Below, piece after piece: positions 19,024 to 27,420 of a stretch of 57,361 bases of DNA. The position numbers and the translations under genes were made by a program. Position 1 is the first letter of the stretch, and each line of letters opens with the position of its first letter. The notes under the pieces were generated by a model. That model saw only the letters and a list, made by a program, of their open reading frames with translations. It was not told the origin of the DNA and did not search any database. Source of the DNA: Ignavibacteriales bacterium (GTDB lineage Bacteria > Bacteroidota > Ignavibacteria > Ignavibacteriales > SURF-24); NCBI GenBank assembly GCA_003599415.1, contig QZKB01000050.1:1-57361 (forward strand), written 5' to 3'.

Positions 19024-22000
19024 ATGAACCGCATTACACCTTATCAATCAGCTGCATTAAAATATAATGAGCATATCTCATTAACCGCGAATGCCGGCTC
19101 GGGAAAAACGTTTGTACTTTCAAGACGATTTGTTGAGATAGCAGTAAATGAAAATTTATCCTTAAGGAATCTTGTTGCAATTACATTTACGGAGAAAGCG
19201 GCATCTGAGCTTTTCAAAAAAATATCTGATGAAGTAGAACGACGCCTTGATATAAGTTCAAACGCCGATGAAAAGGAAAAACTTGAAAGAATAAGACGTC
19301 AGCTTGTTTCTGCAAACATCTCTACAATTCATGCTTTTTGCATTAATATATTAAAAGAGTTTCCTTCTGAAGCTAAGATAGACGCTAACTTTGTACCGAT
19401 TGACAAAGCATATTCGGATGAACTGATTCAGCTATCGGTTGAAGAGATTATTAGTGCATCATTAAAGCAACCCGGGTTTGAAAGCGAAATAAAATATCTG
19501 ATAAGACTCTTTGGCTCAAAGAATTTACTAGCCGCAGAACTTATTAACCTTGTTGATAAGAGAAAAAATATTCTTGCACTTGCAGATAAATTATATTCAA
19601 AGAATGAAGAAGAAATCGCCGGCTACTTCCGAACCATATACATAGAAACCTCAAAAGCACTTTTCGATGAAAAAATAAAACAGCTCATTCTTTTTACTGA
19701 AGAGATAAACATTGCAGTATTATCAAAAGATGCCGGCAACAAAATTGCGCTTGAGATTAACAGCATCATTCTTAAGCTGAAACAACAAAATGATTTTAAT
19801 GCCTCATTAGCTTTAATACATACCTTAGTAGGATTATTGTTAACAAAGAGCGGAACCGTTCTTCAGAAAGGTTATCTTGGTAAAAACAAAGATACTTTTA
19901 CAAGTCAGATTTCTTTTATTGAAGAAACAATGAATGACCTGGCAGACTTTTCAGTTATGCAGGATGATAATAAACTTGAATTGGACCTGGCAAGGTTTGG
20001 TAAAGTTCTGATAAGCGTTTTTAAAAGAATTCTTGAAAGATATGAAGATAAGAAACACTTAAATGGTTACCTGGATTTTGAAGATATACTTATCAAAACT
20101 AAAATGCTTTTAAGCAGTAGTGAAATTGGCGACAAGCTTTTTGAAAATTACAAGTACATAATGGTTGATGAATACCAGGATACAAATGAAATCCAATTCG
20201 ATATTATAATGCCGATATTGGATTACCTTTCGAGAGGAAATCTTTTTATTGTGGGAGATGAGAAACAGAGCATCTATATGTTTAGGGATGCTGAACTTGA
20301 AGTCTTTAACCGCACAAAGGAATTAATTTCCGAAGATGCTTCTCCGGAAAAATTACTGATGCTTCCGCATAGTTTCAGAATGTCTCCGGATATTTGTCTA
20401 TTTACAAACATTGTATTCTCTAAATTATTTGAGAATCCGAACAGATATTTTAATGATGTTGAGTATAACGAACTTGTTTGTTCAAGAGATGATAATGTTG
20501 AAGGAAATATTGAGTTCATAATTTCAGATGCTGACTCTTCCGAGGATTCCGAGGCTGTTCTTGTAGCCAAAAGAATTAAGCAATTGGTAACAGGAGTTGA
20601 TCCCACAAAATATAAATATGATGATTTTACAATCCTGTGCAGGAAAAGAAAATCCTTTGATGAAATTGAAGATGCGTTTACACTATTAAACATTCCTTAC
20701 ACAATAGTAGGAGGGAAAGGATTTTACCAGCAGCAGGTTATTTATGATATTTACAACTACCTGAATTTCTTAATCAATGTTAAAAATGATGCTGCACTTG
20801 TTGGAGTGCTTCGTTCACCTTTCTTCACAATATCCGATGCGGAGATATTCGAAATATCACTTGAAGAAGGAGAAAATTACTGGGATAAGTTTATAAATTA
20901 TTCCAAAAGTAAAAATAGGTTAACCCAGGTTTTAAAGATTCTTAATGAAAATATAGAACTGGCCTGGAATATTGATATTCCTATTCTAGTTAAGAAAATT
21001 ATTGAAGATACCGGTTACCTTGCTGTTATTGCAGCCGGGCCAAGGGGCAAACATGAAATTGCAAGCATCGAGAAACTTGTAAGAATTTCTAATAGCTTTT
21101 TTAACCAGGGATTGAAAAGCCTGTATGACTTTGTGAAGTTTCTTGAAGATGCAACTTCAAACAGGGTTGATGAAGGTGAACCGGGAATTTCATTACTAGA
21201 CGATTCGGTAAAGCTGATGACTTTGCACCAGTCGAAAGGACTGGAATTTAAAGCTGTTGTACTTTACAATTCACAGGAGCATTCGGCAGTATCCACCGTT
21301 AAAGCAAAAACTATTCAGGCTGATAAAGATTATGGTTTGTTAACTTCGCTGCCTGCGGATTCTTATTTCAGCCGGTATCAAAATGCTCCGGTTGTTTCTT
21401 TATATAATTATATCACACGGAAAAAGAACAATGCGGAAACAAAGCGGCAATTGTATGTTGGAATAACAAGAGCAAAAGATTTACTTATTGTCTCTGGCAG
21501 CAAAAAAAATTCTGACTTCCATAAGGATTCTTACCTTGGTTTACTTGCAGCAGGTTTGGAAAATGAGTTGGATCAGGAAATTAATCTTGCTGGTGAGCTG
21601 CAGTTTCTGAAATATGAAAAAGATCAATTTCAATCTACCCGGAAGAGTATCAGGCTGACTATTCCTGTTATTAATCAAATTGAATTTTCTGATAATCCTG
21701 AACTAAAAGAAAATGAAAAGGAAATCGTTCAGCTAAAAGATAAAACTGCGGGTATTTCAGATGTTCAGGAAGAAGAAATAATTTCCGCCACTAAGGTTGC
21801 GGTCTACAATCAATGCCCGGTTAAATATTATCTTACCTACGAACTTGGCTATCTTGATATTTATGTGAATTACAAGAGAAGTCTGAAAGATTTTGACTTT
21901 TATAATTCCGAAGAAAAAGAACACAGAATCATGGCAGATATAAAGGGGAAAATAGTTCATACTGTTCTTGAGAAGGAAAGTAATTCTGAAGATCAGGGAA

Positions 22001-22560
22001 TATTAGTTGATTCGCTTTTGTCAAATGAAAAAGAGCTACAGTTTCAAAGTGCGGAAGCAGTTGAAAAATTAAAGCAGAATATTCTTGAAACTGCCGGAAC
22101 GTATTACTCATCAGTTAACTATAAAACTTTAAAACGATTTACGAATTATTTTAATGAATATAAAATATATGCTAAGGAGAAAGATTATTTCCTGTATGGA
22201 ATAATTGATAAACTTGTTATTGAAAATGATTCTGCGCTGATAGTTGATTACAAAACAGACAATATTGCCAAAGATGAAATTCCCGAAAGATTTGAACAGT
22301 ATAAGACTCAGCTCTTATTTTATGCTTACCTGGTTGGCAGAAGTATTCCAAAAATTAATAAGTTCATCCTGCAAATTATTTTCCTTTCATATCCGGATGA
22401 TGTTTTCAAAATAGAGTTGAAAAGGGAAGAATTGATTCAAATAAAAAATCTTATAAAAGAATTTGTTTCTAAAACACGAAATGTTGAATACGTTAAAAAT
22501 CTTAGTCACTGTTCTAAGTGTGTTTATTCAAAAAATGATGGGACATGCGTGAAGACTTGA
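19024..22560 (+). CDS. UvrD/RecB-type helicase-nuclease (AddA-like)
   Basis: A 1178-residue double-strand-break processing enzyme with SF1A helicase motifs and a C-terminal PD-(D/E)XK nuclease. Motif I is ANAGSGKT (22-29), motif Ia is AITFTEKAASEL, and motif II is IMVDEYQDTNEIQFD. Later motifs include VGDEKQSIYMFRDA, TLHQSKGLEFKAVVLY and LYVGITRAKDLL. The nuclease site reads IIDKLVIEND and LIVDYKTDN (Asp1075, Lys1077). Cys931 (NQCPVKYYL) plus Cys1163, Cys1166 and Cys1175 at the end make a likely Fe-S staple of the AddB/Cas4 type, which canonical AddA lacks. No AddB-like gene lies next to it. It starts 22 nt after the kinase and is followed 3 nt later by the RDD gene. Confidence 0.88.
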   Translation: MNRITPYQSAALKYNEHISLTANAGSGKTFVLSRRFVEIAVNENLSLRNLVAITFTEKAASELFKKISDEVERRLDISSNADEKEKLERIRRQLVSANISTIHAFCINILKEFPSEAKIDANFVPIDKAYSDELIQLSVEEIISASLKQPGFESEIKYLIRLFGSKNLLAAELINLVDKRKNILALADKLYSKNEEEIAGYFRTIYIETSKALFDEKIKQLILFTEEINIAVLSKDAGNKIALEINSIILKLKQQNDFNASLALIHTLVGLLLTKSGTVLQKGYLGKNKDTFTSQISFIEETMNDLADFSVMQDDNKLELDLARFGKVLISVFKRILERYEDKKHLNGYLDFEDILIKTKMLLSSSEIGDKLFENYKYIMVDEYQDTNEIQFDIIMPILDYLSRGNLFIVGDEKQSIYMFRDAELEVFNRTKELISEDASPEKLLMLPHSFRMSPDICLFTNIVFSKLFENPNRYFNDVEYNELVCSRDDNVEGNIEFIISDADSSEDSEAVLVAKRIKQLVTGVDPTKYKYDDFTILCRKRKSFDEIEDAFTLLNIPYTIVGGKGFYQQQVIYDIYNYLNFLINVKNDAALVGVLRSPFFTISDAEIFEISLEEGENYWDKFINYSKSKNRLTQVLKILNENIELAWNIDIPILVKKIIEDTGYLAVIAAGPRGKHEIASIEKLVRISNSFFNQGLKSLYDFVKFLEDATSNRVDEGEPGISLLDDSVKLMTLHQSKGLEFKAVVLYNSQEHSAVSTVKAKTIQADKDYGLLTSLPADSYFSRYQNAPVVSLYNYITRKKNNAETKRQLYVGITRAKDLLIVSGSKKNSDFHKDSYLGLLAAGLENELDQEINLAGELQFLKYEKDQFQSTRKSIRLTIPVINQIEFSDNPELKENEKEIVQLKDKTAGISDVQEEEIISATKVAVYNQCPVKYYLTYELGYLDIYVNYKRSLKDFDFYNSEEKEHRIMADIKGKIVHTVLEKESNSEDQGILVDSLLSNEKELQFQSAEAVEKLKQNILETAGTYYSSVNYKTLKRFTNYFNEYKIYAKEKDYFLYGIIDKLVIENDSALIVDYKTDNIAKDEIPERFEQYKTQLLFYAYLVGRSIPKINKFILQIIFLSYPDDVFKIELKREELIQIKNLIKEFVSKTRNVEYVKNLSHCSKCVYSKNDGTCVKT

Positions 22561-22563
22561 TTT

Positions 22564-23076
22564 ATGGCAGATGCAGATAACAATATCGTTCAGAAAATTT
22601 ATACGCAGAAAGCTGATGTACCAATTGAATTTTATCCGGCATCGTTGCTTAAGCGGTGCCTGGCATATTTTATTGACCTGGTAATTTATCTTGTTACGGC
22701 AATTTATCTGTACAATTTGATCCTTGATGTTAATCTTTACACCTTTTTTACGGACAAGAATATATTTATCTGGATTGTAAGTTCTGTAATAATATTTTAT
22801 CAGTCTTACTTTTTTATTTCGGAATATTTTTGGAAAGGAAAAACTATTGGCAAATTCCTGATGAACGTACAGGTGGTTACAAAATCCGGAGCAGCTTTAA
22901 ATTTCAGCGCTTCATTTGTAAGGAATTTTTCCCGGATTATAAATTTTTTGCCGCCGCTTTTTTTTATTCCTGATTTAGTCTGTATATTTATCAGTAAAGA
23001 TCATAGAAGTATTGGTGATTTCATTGCGGGGTGTGTCGTAATCAATGCAAAAAAACATTCTGAAAAATTGAATTAA
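22564..23076 (+). CDS. RDD family membrane protein
   Basis: A 170-residue inner-membrane protein with three to four helices. The RDD signature arginine and aspartates are in LLKRCLAYFIDLVIYLV (residues 19-35), and the second signature is WKGKTIGKFLMNVQVV followed by RNFSRIINFLPPLFFIPDLVCIF. A C-terminal HRSIGDFIAGCVVI completes the family pattern. RDD proteins are suspected ion or solute transporters; no substrate can be given here. It starts three bases after the helicase-nuclease stop, so co-transcription is likely, although the jobs seem unrelated. Confidence 0.88.
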   Translation: MADADNNIVQKIYTQKADVPIEFYPASLLKRCLAYFIDLVIYLVTAIYLYNLILDVNLYTFFTDKNIFIWIVSSVIIFYQSYFFISEYFWKGKTIGKFLMNVQVVTKSGAALNFSASFVRNFSRIINFLPPLFFIPDLVCIFISKDHRSIGDFIAGCVVINAKKHSEKLN

Positions 23077-23158
23077 TGTTCCCTTGCAAAAAAAGAAAAA
23101 TTCAATTAAACTTGAACCAGATACAAAATAATTAAAGCGAAAACACTTGGAGAAATGA

Positions 23159-23614
23159 ATGGAGCAAAAGGTAATTCAGATACGCGAAATGGAACCTATC
23201 GAAAAAGAATTGAACGAAGCCAAAGTTGGAGTACTTGCATTTTCTGACGAAAAACAGAATATCCGTCAGGTTGTTGCTCCTTTTGTTTATGTTGATAAAA
23301 ATATTTTCTTTGATGAAAATCTTGATGAGAATTTTCAGTTTGCCCTTATCGGGGATTCTGTTAGTTTTTCTGTTTACAGGGAAGTTAAAATTTCCGGCAA
23401 GGATAAAAGTGATTTGGTACCGGTATTAAAACTTGTTCACATAAAATGTGTAGGACTTTTTAAGAAAGCAGAAGAATCAAAAGTAATTGAAGAAGTCAGC
23501 AAAACTTTTCATAGTAAATACAACCCGGTTGGCAAAGAAGATAAAAACAAACCGGCCAAATTTCTGTTTATTGATACGGAAGAAATTCAGGCTTCAGAGA
23601 TAGTAAATGGGTAG
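23159..23614 (+). CDS. Hypothetical cytosolic protein, possible FMN-binding split barrel
   Basis: A 151-residue soluble protein with no signal peptide. The N-terminal part has a helix (MEPIEKELNEA) and then a strand pattern VGVLAFSDEKQNIRQVVAPFVYVDKNIFFDE and FQFALIGDSVSFSVYREV that is reminiscent of the pyridoxamine-phosphate-oxidase split-barrel fold. The match is by overall pattern only, and no FMN-contact motif is certain. The C-terminal part is charged. The start is set by GGAGA just before ATG 23159. It overlaps the following amidase gene by 8 bases, so the two are co-translated. Confidence 0.6.
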   Translation: MEQKVIQIREMEPIEKELNEAKVGVLAFSDEKQNIRQVVAPFVYVDKNIFFDENLDENFQFALIGDSVSFSVYREVKISGKDKSDLVPVLKLVHIKCVGLFKKAEESKVIEEVSKTFHSKYNPVGKEDKNKPAKFLFIDTEEIQASEIVNG

Positions 23615-24644
23615 AGCGAATAGATACTTATTCTTATTACTGATTCCATTAGGTTATATAATCAGTTGTTCATCTGCAAAAGTGCACTACGAATATCCGC
23701 CGGATTGGAAATCTGATTCCGCTCGTAATGCTACAATAACAAAATACTCGGAATTTTTACGAGGCAAAAAAATATTTTTAGATCCGGGGCATGGCGGCGA
23801 AGACAGGCACAACAAGGGGAACTTTGAACTTGTAGTTGAAGCCGATATTAACCTGAAAGTTGGTTTATACTTAAGAGAATATCTTACTCAGGCTGGCGCA
23901 GAAGTTATAATGAGCAGGGATAAGGATGCGACTGTTCCGTTAAAATTACGCTCCGAACTTGCTAATACTTCCGGAGCAGATGTTTTTATAAGTATTCATC
24001 ATAACGCACCCGGAAAAAAGGAAGATGATTATACCAACTACACATCAACTTATTACCATGCGCTGGAAACAGATTTTGAGCATGAGCCAAGCAACAGGGA
24101 TATTGCACGTTATATTCAAAGAGATCTGGCTTATGTAATGGATAATCCCGGTGGGCTTGGTTCATTTGACGGGACTTATTCAGATTATAATATTTATCCC
24201 AAGGCAGGTTTTTCAGTATTAAGGCTTACTACTATTCCTGCCGTACTTGTTGAAGGAAGTTTCTTTACAAATAAATACGAAGAGCAGCGTCTTTCACTTG
24301 ATGAATTTAATAAAATACAGGCATGGGGAATTTTCAGGGGATTAGCAAAATACTACAAGGCAGGTTACCCGGAAATTACTCCGCTTTATGATGAATCAAT
24401 TTCATTTATAAAAGATAAAGCAGTACTTGAGTATTCTCTAAAGGATAAAGCAGGAATTAATAAAAAGTCTATTTCTGTTTATATTGATTCGGTTGACAAC
24501 GACTTCCATTTTAACCCGGTTACTTCAACTTTAACGTTGGATTTGACCAAATTAAAACCAGGTGAATATTCTGTAAGAATAATCTGTGCAAATATAAGTG
24601 GAAATCATTCGCTTCCGTTTTTCAGAAAAGTGCGGATCATATGA
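23607..24644 (+). CDS. Lipoprotein N-acetylmuramoyl-L-alanine amidase
   Basis: A 345-residue zinc amidase that cleaves the bond between MurNAc and the stem peptide in peptidoglycan. The N-terminal signal ends in the lipobox YIISC (lipidated Cys near residue 21), so the enzyme is membrane-anchored in the periplasm. The Amidase_3 domain covers about residues 50-250: LDPGHGGED (first zinc His), VVEADINLKVGLYL (zinc Glu), FISIHHNAP (second zinc His) and AVLVEGSFFTN (catalytic Glu). After it come about 80 residues of beta-rich sequence resembling an Ig-like domain (SVYIDSVDNDFHFN and GEYSVRIICANISG). All zinc and catalytic residues are present. A candidate terminator follows. Confidence 0.88.
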   Translation: MGRANRYLFLLLIPLGYIISCSSAKVHYEYPPDWKSDSARNATITKYSEFLRGKKIFLDPGHGGEDRHNKGNFELVVEADINLKVGLYLREYLTQAGAEVIMSRDKDATVPLKLRSELANTSGADVFISIHHNAPGKKEDDYTNYTSTYYHALETDFEHEPSNRDIARYIQRDLAYVMDNPGGLGSFDGTYSDYNIYPKAGFSVLRLTTIPAVLVEGSFFTNKYEEQRLSLDEFNKIQAWGIFRGLAKYYKAGYPEITPLYDESISFIKDKAVLEYSLKDKAGINKKSISVYIDSVDNDFHFNPVTSTLTLDLTKLKPGEYSVRIICANISGNHSLPFFRKVRII

Positions 24645-24674
24645 TAACTTCAACTGATTCATTGTAAGCTGAAC

Positions 24675-24693
24675 AAAACCTAAATGGTTTTTT
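24675..24693 (+). terminator. Weak terminator after the amidase gene
   Basis: The stem aaaacc (24675-24680) pairs with ggtttt (24686-24691) around a taaat loop, followed by more T residues. The stem is short and AT-rich, so confidence is moderate; it lies about 30 bases after the amidase stop and before the signalling operon. Confidence 0.45.
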
Positions 24694-24855
24694 ATTACAC
24701 ATTTCAACTGATGACTACGCCATTTTCAATTCGCATTAATCAATTAGTATACTATAAAAAACGCCAAAATCTGCGATAATAGAAGTATCTAAATAAATAT
24801 GATGGAATACCCTGAATTTTGATTCCGGTAAATTTTGAATGTTATAAAATAACGT

Positions 24856-26802
24856 ATGAAGTTAAGAATATGTTTACTTATCAGTTTGGTTGTAATATGT
24901 AATGCAGCTTATTCCCAAATTGAAATAGATGATCTGGATTCTCTCCTTAATGTTAAATTAACTACTGCGTCCAAGTATTGGCAATCCACAAGTGAAGTTC
25001 CTGCCACAACAACGATTGTTACTGCAAAGGAAATTCAGGCTTATGGTTTTAGTTCGCTCGCGGAGATGCTAAGGACTGTTAGTGGTTTTTATGTAAGTGA
25101 TGAAAGGAATTACAGCTATACTGGTGTACAGAGTTTTAGCCGACCGACGGATTATATGAACCGCGTTTTACTTTTAGTAAATGGTCATTCAATAAACGAT
25201 AATATTTATGGCGGCGCATTTATTAATGGTGATTTGGCTTTAAATATGAATTCCATTGAACGAGTGGAAATTGTTCGCGGTCCGGGTTCGGTCTTGTACG
25301 GTACTAGCGCCATGTTGGCAATTGTTAATGTGATAACTAAAAAATTTAACTTAGTGGAACAGTTTAATGCTACACTTGAAGCAGGCAGTTATAACAAATA
25401 CCAGGCTAAATTTTATTTATCAGAGGAATTGTTTAATGGATTTAATTTTTTTCTTTCCGGAAATATTGCGAATATAAAAGGTGAATCGACATTCATAGAA
25501 TGGCAGGATAATGATTCAGTCCTTCATAGTGAATCTCATAGTTTTAACTGGGAAAAGAATAACAGTTTATTTTTATCACTTAACTACAACTACTTTACTT
25601 TAAACAGCTTCTACTCGAAAAGAAAAAAAGATATTCCTATGACTGCACGTGGACCTCAAATAAATTCTAACGGTTATACAGGAGATGAGATTAATTTTAC
25701 TGAAATCAAATTTGATAAAGATCTATCATCTGACTTGAAAATTTTATTACGCGGTTACTACGATTATAATTATTATAAAAGGGAATGGGAGGATAACCTT
25801 TTTCATTTTGATGAGAGTGAAGGATTTACTTACGGTTTCGAAACTCAGTTCCTCTGGGATATTTTTGAGAATCACAGGCTTACCTTTGGTGGAGAATATA
25901 AAAATAATTCCAAAGTTTATTACCATAACGGTGACATGACCACAACTTTTTTCTCAGGTAATTTTCCTTATAATGTTTTCGGGTTTTATCTGCAGGATGA
26001 ATATCAAGCATATAAAAATTTATCACTTTCGGTTGGATTTAGAGCCGATAAATATTCAAATATAGGCGCCATTTACACGCCAAGGCTGGCAATAATGTAT
26101 AATCCTTTTGAGCAGTCTACACTCAAACTGCTTTACGGTGAAGCATACAGAGCACCAAATACTTATGAATTATATATTGTTGATCCAAAGAATAATTATT
26201 CAGGCAATCCGAATCTTAAATCGGAAAAAATAAAGACTATTGAACTTACTTTGGATGAAAGACTTTCCAAGTCTTTGATTGGATCAATTTCCTTATATAA
26301 CTATAATTTTTCTCACCTTATTGAAACAAGATTTGATTCGGTCAGTTTGGTTAATCAGTTCTCCGATTACAATAAAGTATATGCGAACGGAGTAGAAGTG
26401 GAATTTAACGCAAAGCTCAAGGAAGATTTGGATGTACGGACAAGCTATTCATTTCAATATGCAAAACAGGATGAAGCGGATAACAGGAAATCAAGCTCAA
26501 TCTGCCACCTTGTTAAGTTTGCTTTAGTGTTGCCTGTTTTTGAAAGTGTGTACGTTTCCACCGATATGCTTTACGAGTTTGAAAAGTTTACCATGGTTGA
26601 TACCAGGACAAGATCATTTTACCTGGCAAATGCCAACCTGCTTATTAAAGATGTCTTTAATCATTTCGATGTTTCATTCAAAATAAATAACCTGACGGAC
26701 AAAAATTATTACAATAATTTTTTCTTTAAGGAAATGAACGATCTGCGTGAAGTTAACCAGATCGGTAGAAATTTTATTATTAAAGTAGAATATAATTTTT
26801 GA
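24856..26802 (+). CDS. TonB-dependent outer-membrane receptor
   Basis: A 648-residue TonB-dependent receptor. The signal peptide is residues 1-20. The short acidic IEIDDLDSLLNVKLTTAS is the TonB-box/plug entry often seen in siderophore and cobalamin receptors, followed by a plug domain: VPATTTIVTAKEIQAYGFSSLAEML, NRVLLLVNGHSINDN and SIERVEIVRGPGSVLYGTSAMLAIVNVIT. The barrel then runs to a C-terminal FIIKVEYNF. The length fits the small-receptor class with no extra N-terminal carboxypeptidase-like domain. It is the first gene of a tight operon (20 nt before a YfiR-like gene) that also encodes a histidine kinase, so it may act as a ligand sensor rather than only an importer (inference). Confidence 0.9.
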   Translation: MKLRICLLISLVVICNAAYSQIEIDDLDSLLNVKLTTASKYWQSTSEVPATTTIVTAKEIQAYGFSSLAEMLRTVSGFYVSDERNYSYTGVQSFSRPTDYMNRVLLLVNGHSINDNIYGGAFINGDLALNMNSIERVEIVRGPGSVLYGTSAMLAIVNVITKKFNLVEQFNATLEAGSYNKYQAKFYLSEELFNGFNFFLSGNIANIKGESTFIEWQDNDSVLHSESHSFNWEKNNSLFLSLNYNYFTLNSFYSKRKKDIPMTARGPQINSNGYTGDEINFTEIKFDKDLSSDLKILLRGYYDYNYYKREWEDNLFHFDESEGFTYGFETQFLWDIFENHRLTFGGEYKNNSKVYYHNGDMTTTFFSGNFPYNVFGFYLQDEYQAYKNLSLSVGFRADKYSNIGAIYTPRLAIMYNPFEQSTLKLLYGEAYRAPNTYELYIVDPKNNYSGNPNLKSEKIKTIELTLDERLSKSLIGSISLYNYNFSHLIETRFDSVSLVNQFSDYNKVYANGVEVEFNAKLKEDLDVRTSYSFQYAKQDEADNRKSSSICHLVKFALVLPVFESVYVSTDMLYEFEKFTMVDTRTRSFYLANANLLIKDVFNHFDVSFKINNLTDKNYYNNFFFKEMNDLREVNQIGRNFIIKVEYNF

Positions 26803-26822
26803 AACGGGTAAACTGATATAAA

Positions 26823-27413
26823 ATGAAGAATATTTTCAATTCGGTCTGTTTCAAATTTGTATTCTTCGGGATGTTTATGCTGCAAAGCCTAAACTGCATT
26901 GCTCAGGAAATGCCCCTACCCGTTGAAGACCAGGTGCCGTTATTTATAAAAATACTTAATTATGACAGGAGCTTGAAAAACAGGGATGATGATAAAGTAG
27001 TAATTGGAATAATCTATCAGGAGAAATTCCGCAAATCTGATATAACCAAAGATGAATTTCTGAACTCAATCCAGGATATTTCCGATAACACTATTAATGG
27101 TAAACCGGTTGAGTGTATACCTGTTGAAGTTTCAAACCTCCAAAATCTTGATAGAATAATTGACAGCAGGAATATTTCTGTTCTTTATGTCGCGCCTCTT
27201 CGTTCAATAGAAATTAATCGAATATATCATATTTCAAGACGAAAAAAAGTTATTACTATAAGCGGTGTTTCCAAATATATCCGTGAAGGAATTTCAGTAG
27301 GTCTTGAATTGGTTGATGAAAAGCCAAAAATTTTAATAAACCGAAAAGCATCAAAAAATGAAGGCATTGATTTTACTTCCCAGTTGTTAAGGCTTGCAAT
27401 TTTGATAAACTGA
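26823..27413 (+). CDS. YfiR-like periplasmic regulator (DUF4154)
   Basis: A 196-residue exported protein with a signal peptide (residues 1-27, ending NCIAQ). The mature part follows the YfiR/DUF4154 layout: a first helix with VPLFIKILNYDR, the beta-alpha-beta core KVVIGIIYQEKFRKSD, SVLYVAPLRSIEIN and KVITISGVSKYIREGISVGL, and the diagnostic end GIDFTSQLLRLAILIN. YfiR of Pseudomonas holds the CHASE8-containing diguanylate cyclase YfiN in check. Here the next gene, 7 nt downstream, has a CHASE8-like sensor on a histidine kinase, which suggests a periplasmic partner role for this protein. I see no paired cysteines of the kind that stabilise Pseudomonas YfiR. Confidence 0.8.
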   Translation: MKNIFNSVCFKFVFFGMFMLQSLNCIAQEMPLPVEDQVPLFIKILNYDRSLKNRDDDKVVIGIIYQEKFRKSDITKDEFLNSIQDISDNTINGKPVECIPVEVSNLQNLDRIIDSRNISVLYVAPLRSIEINRIYHISRRKKVITISGVSKYIREGISVGLELVDEKPKILINRKASKNEGIDFTSQLLRLAILIN

Positions 27414-27420
27414 TGATTAA

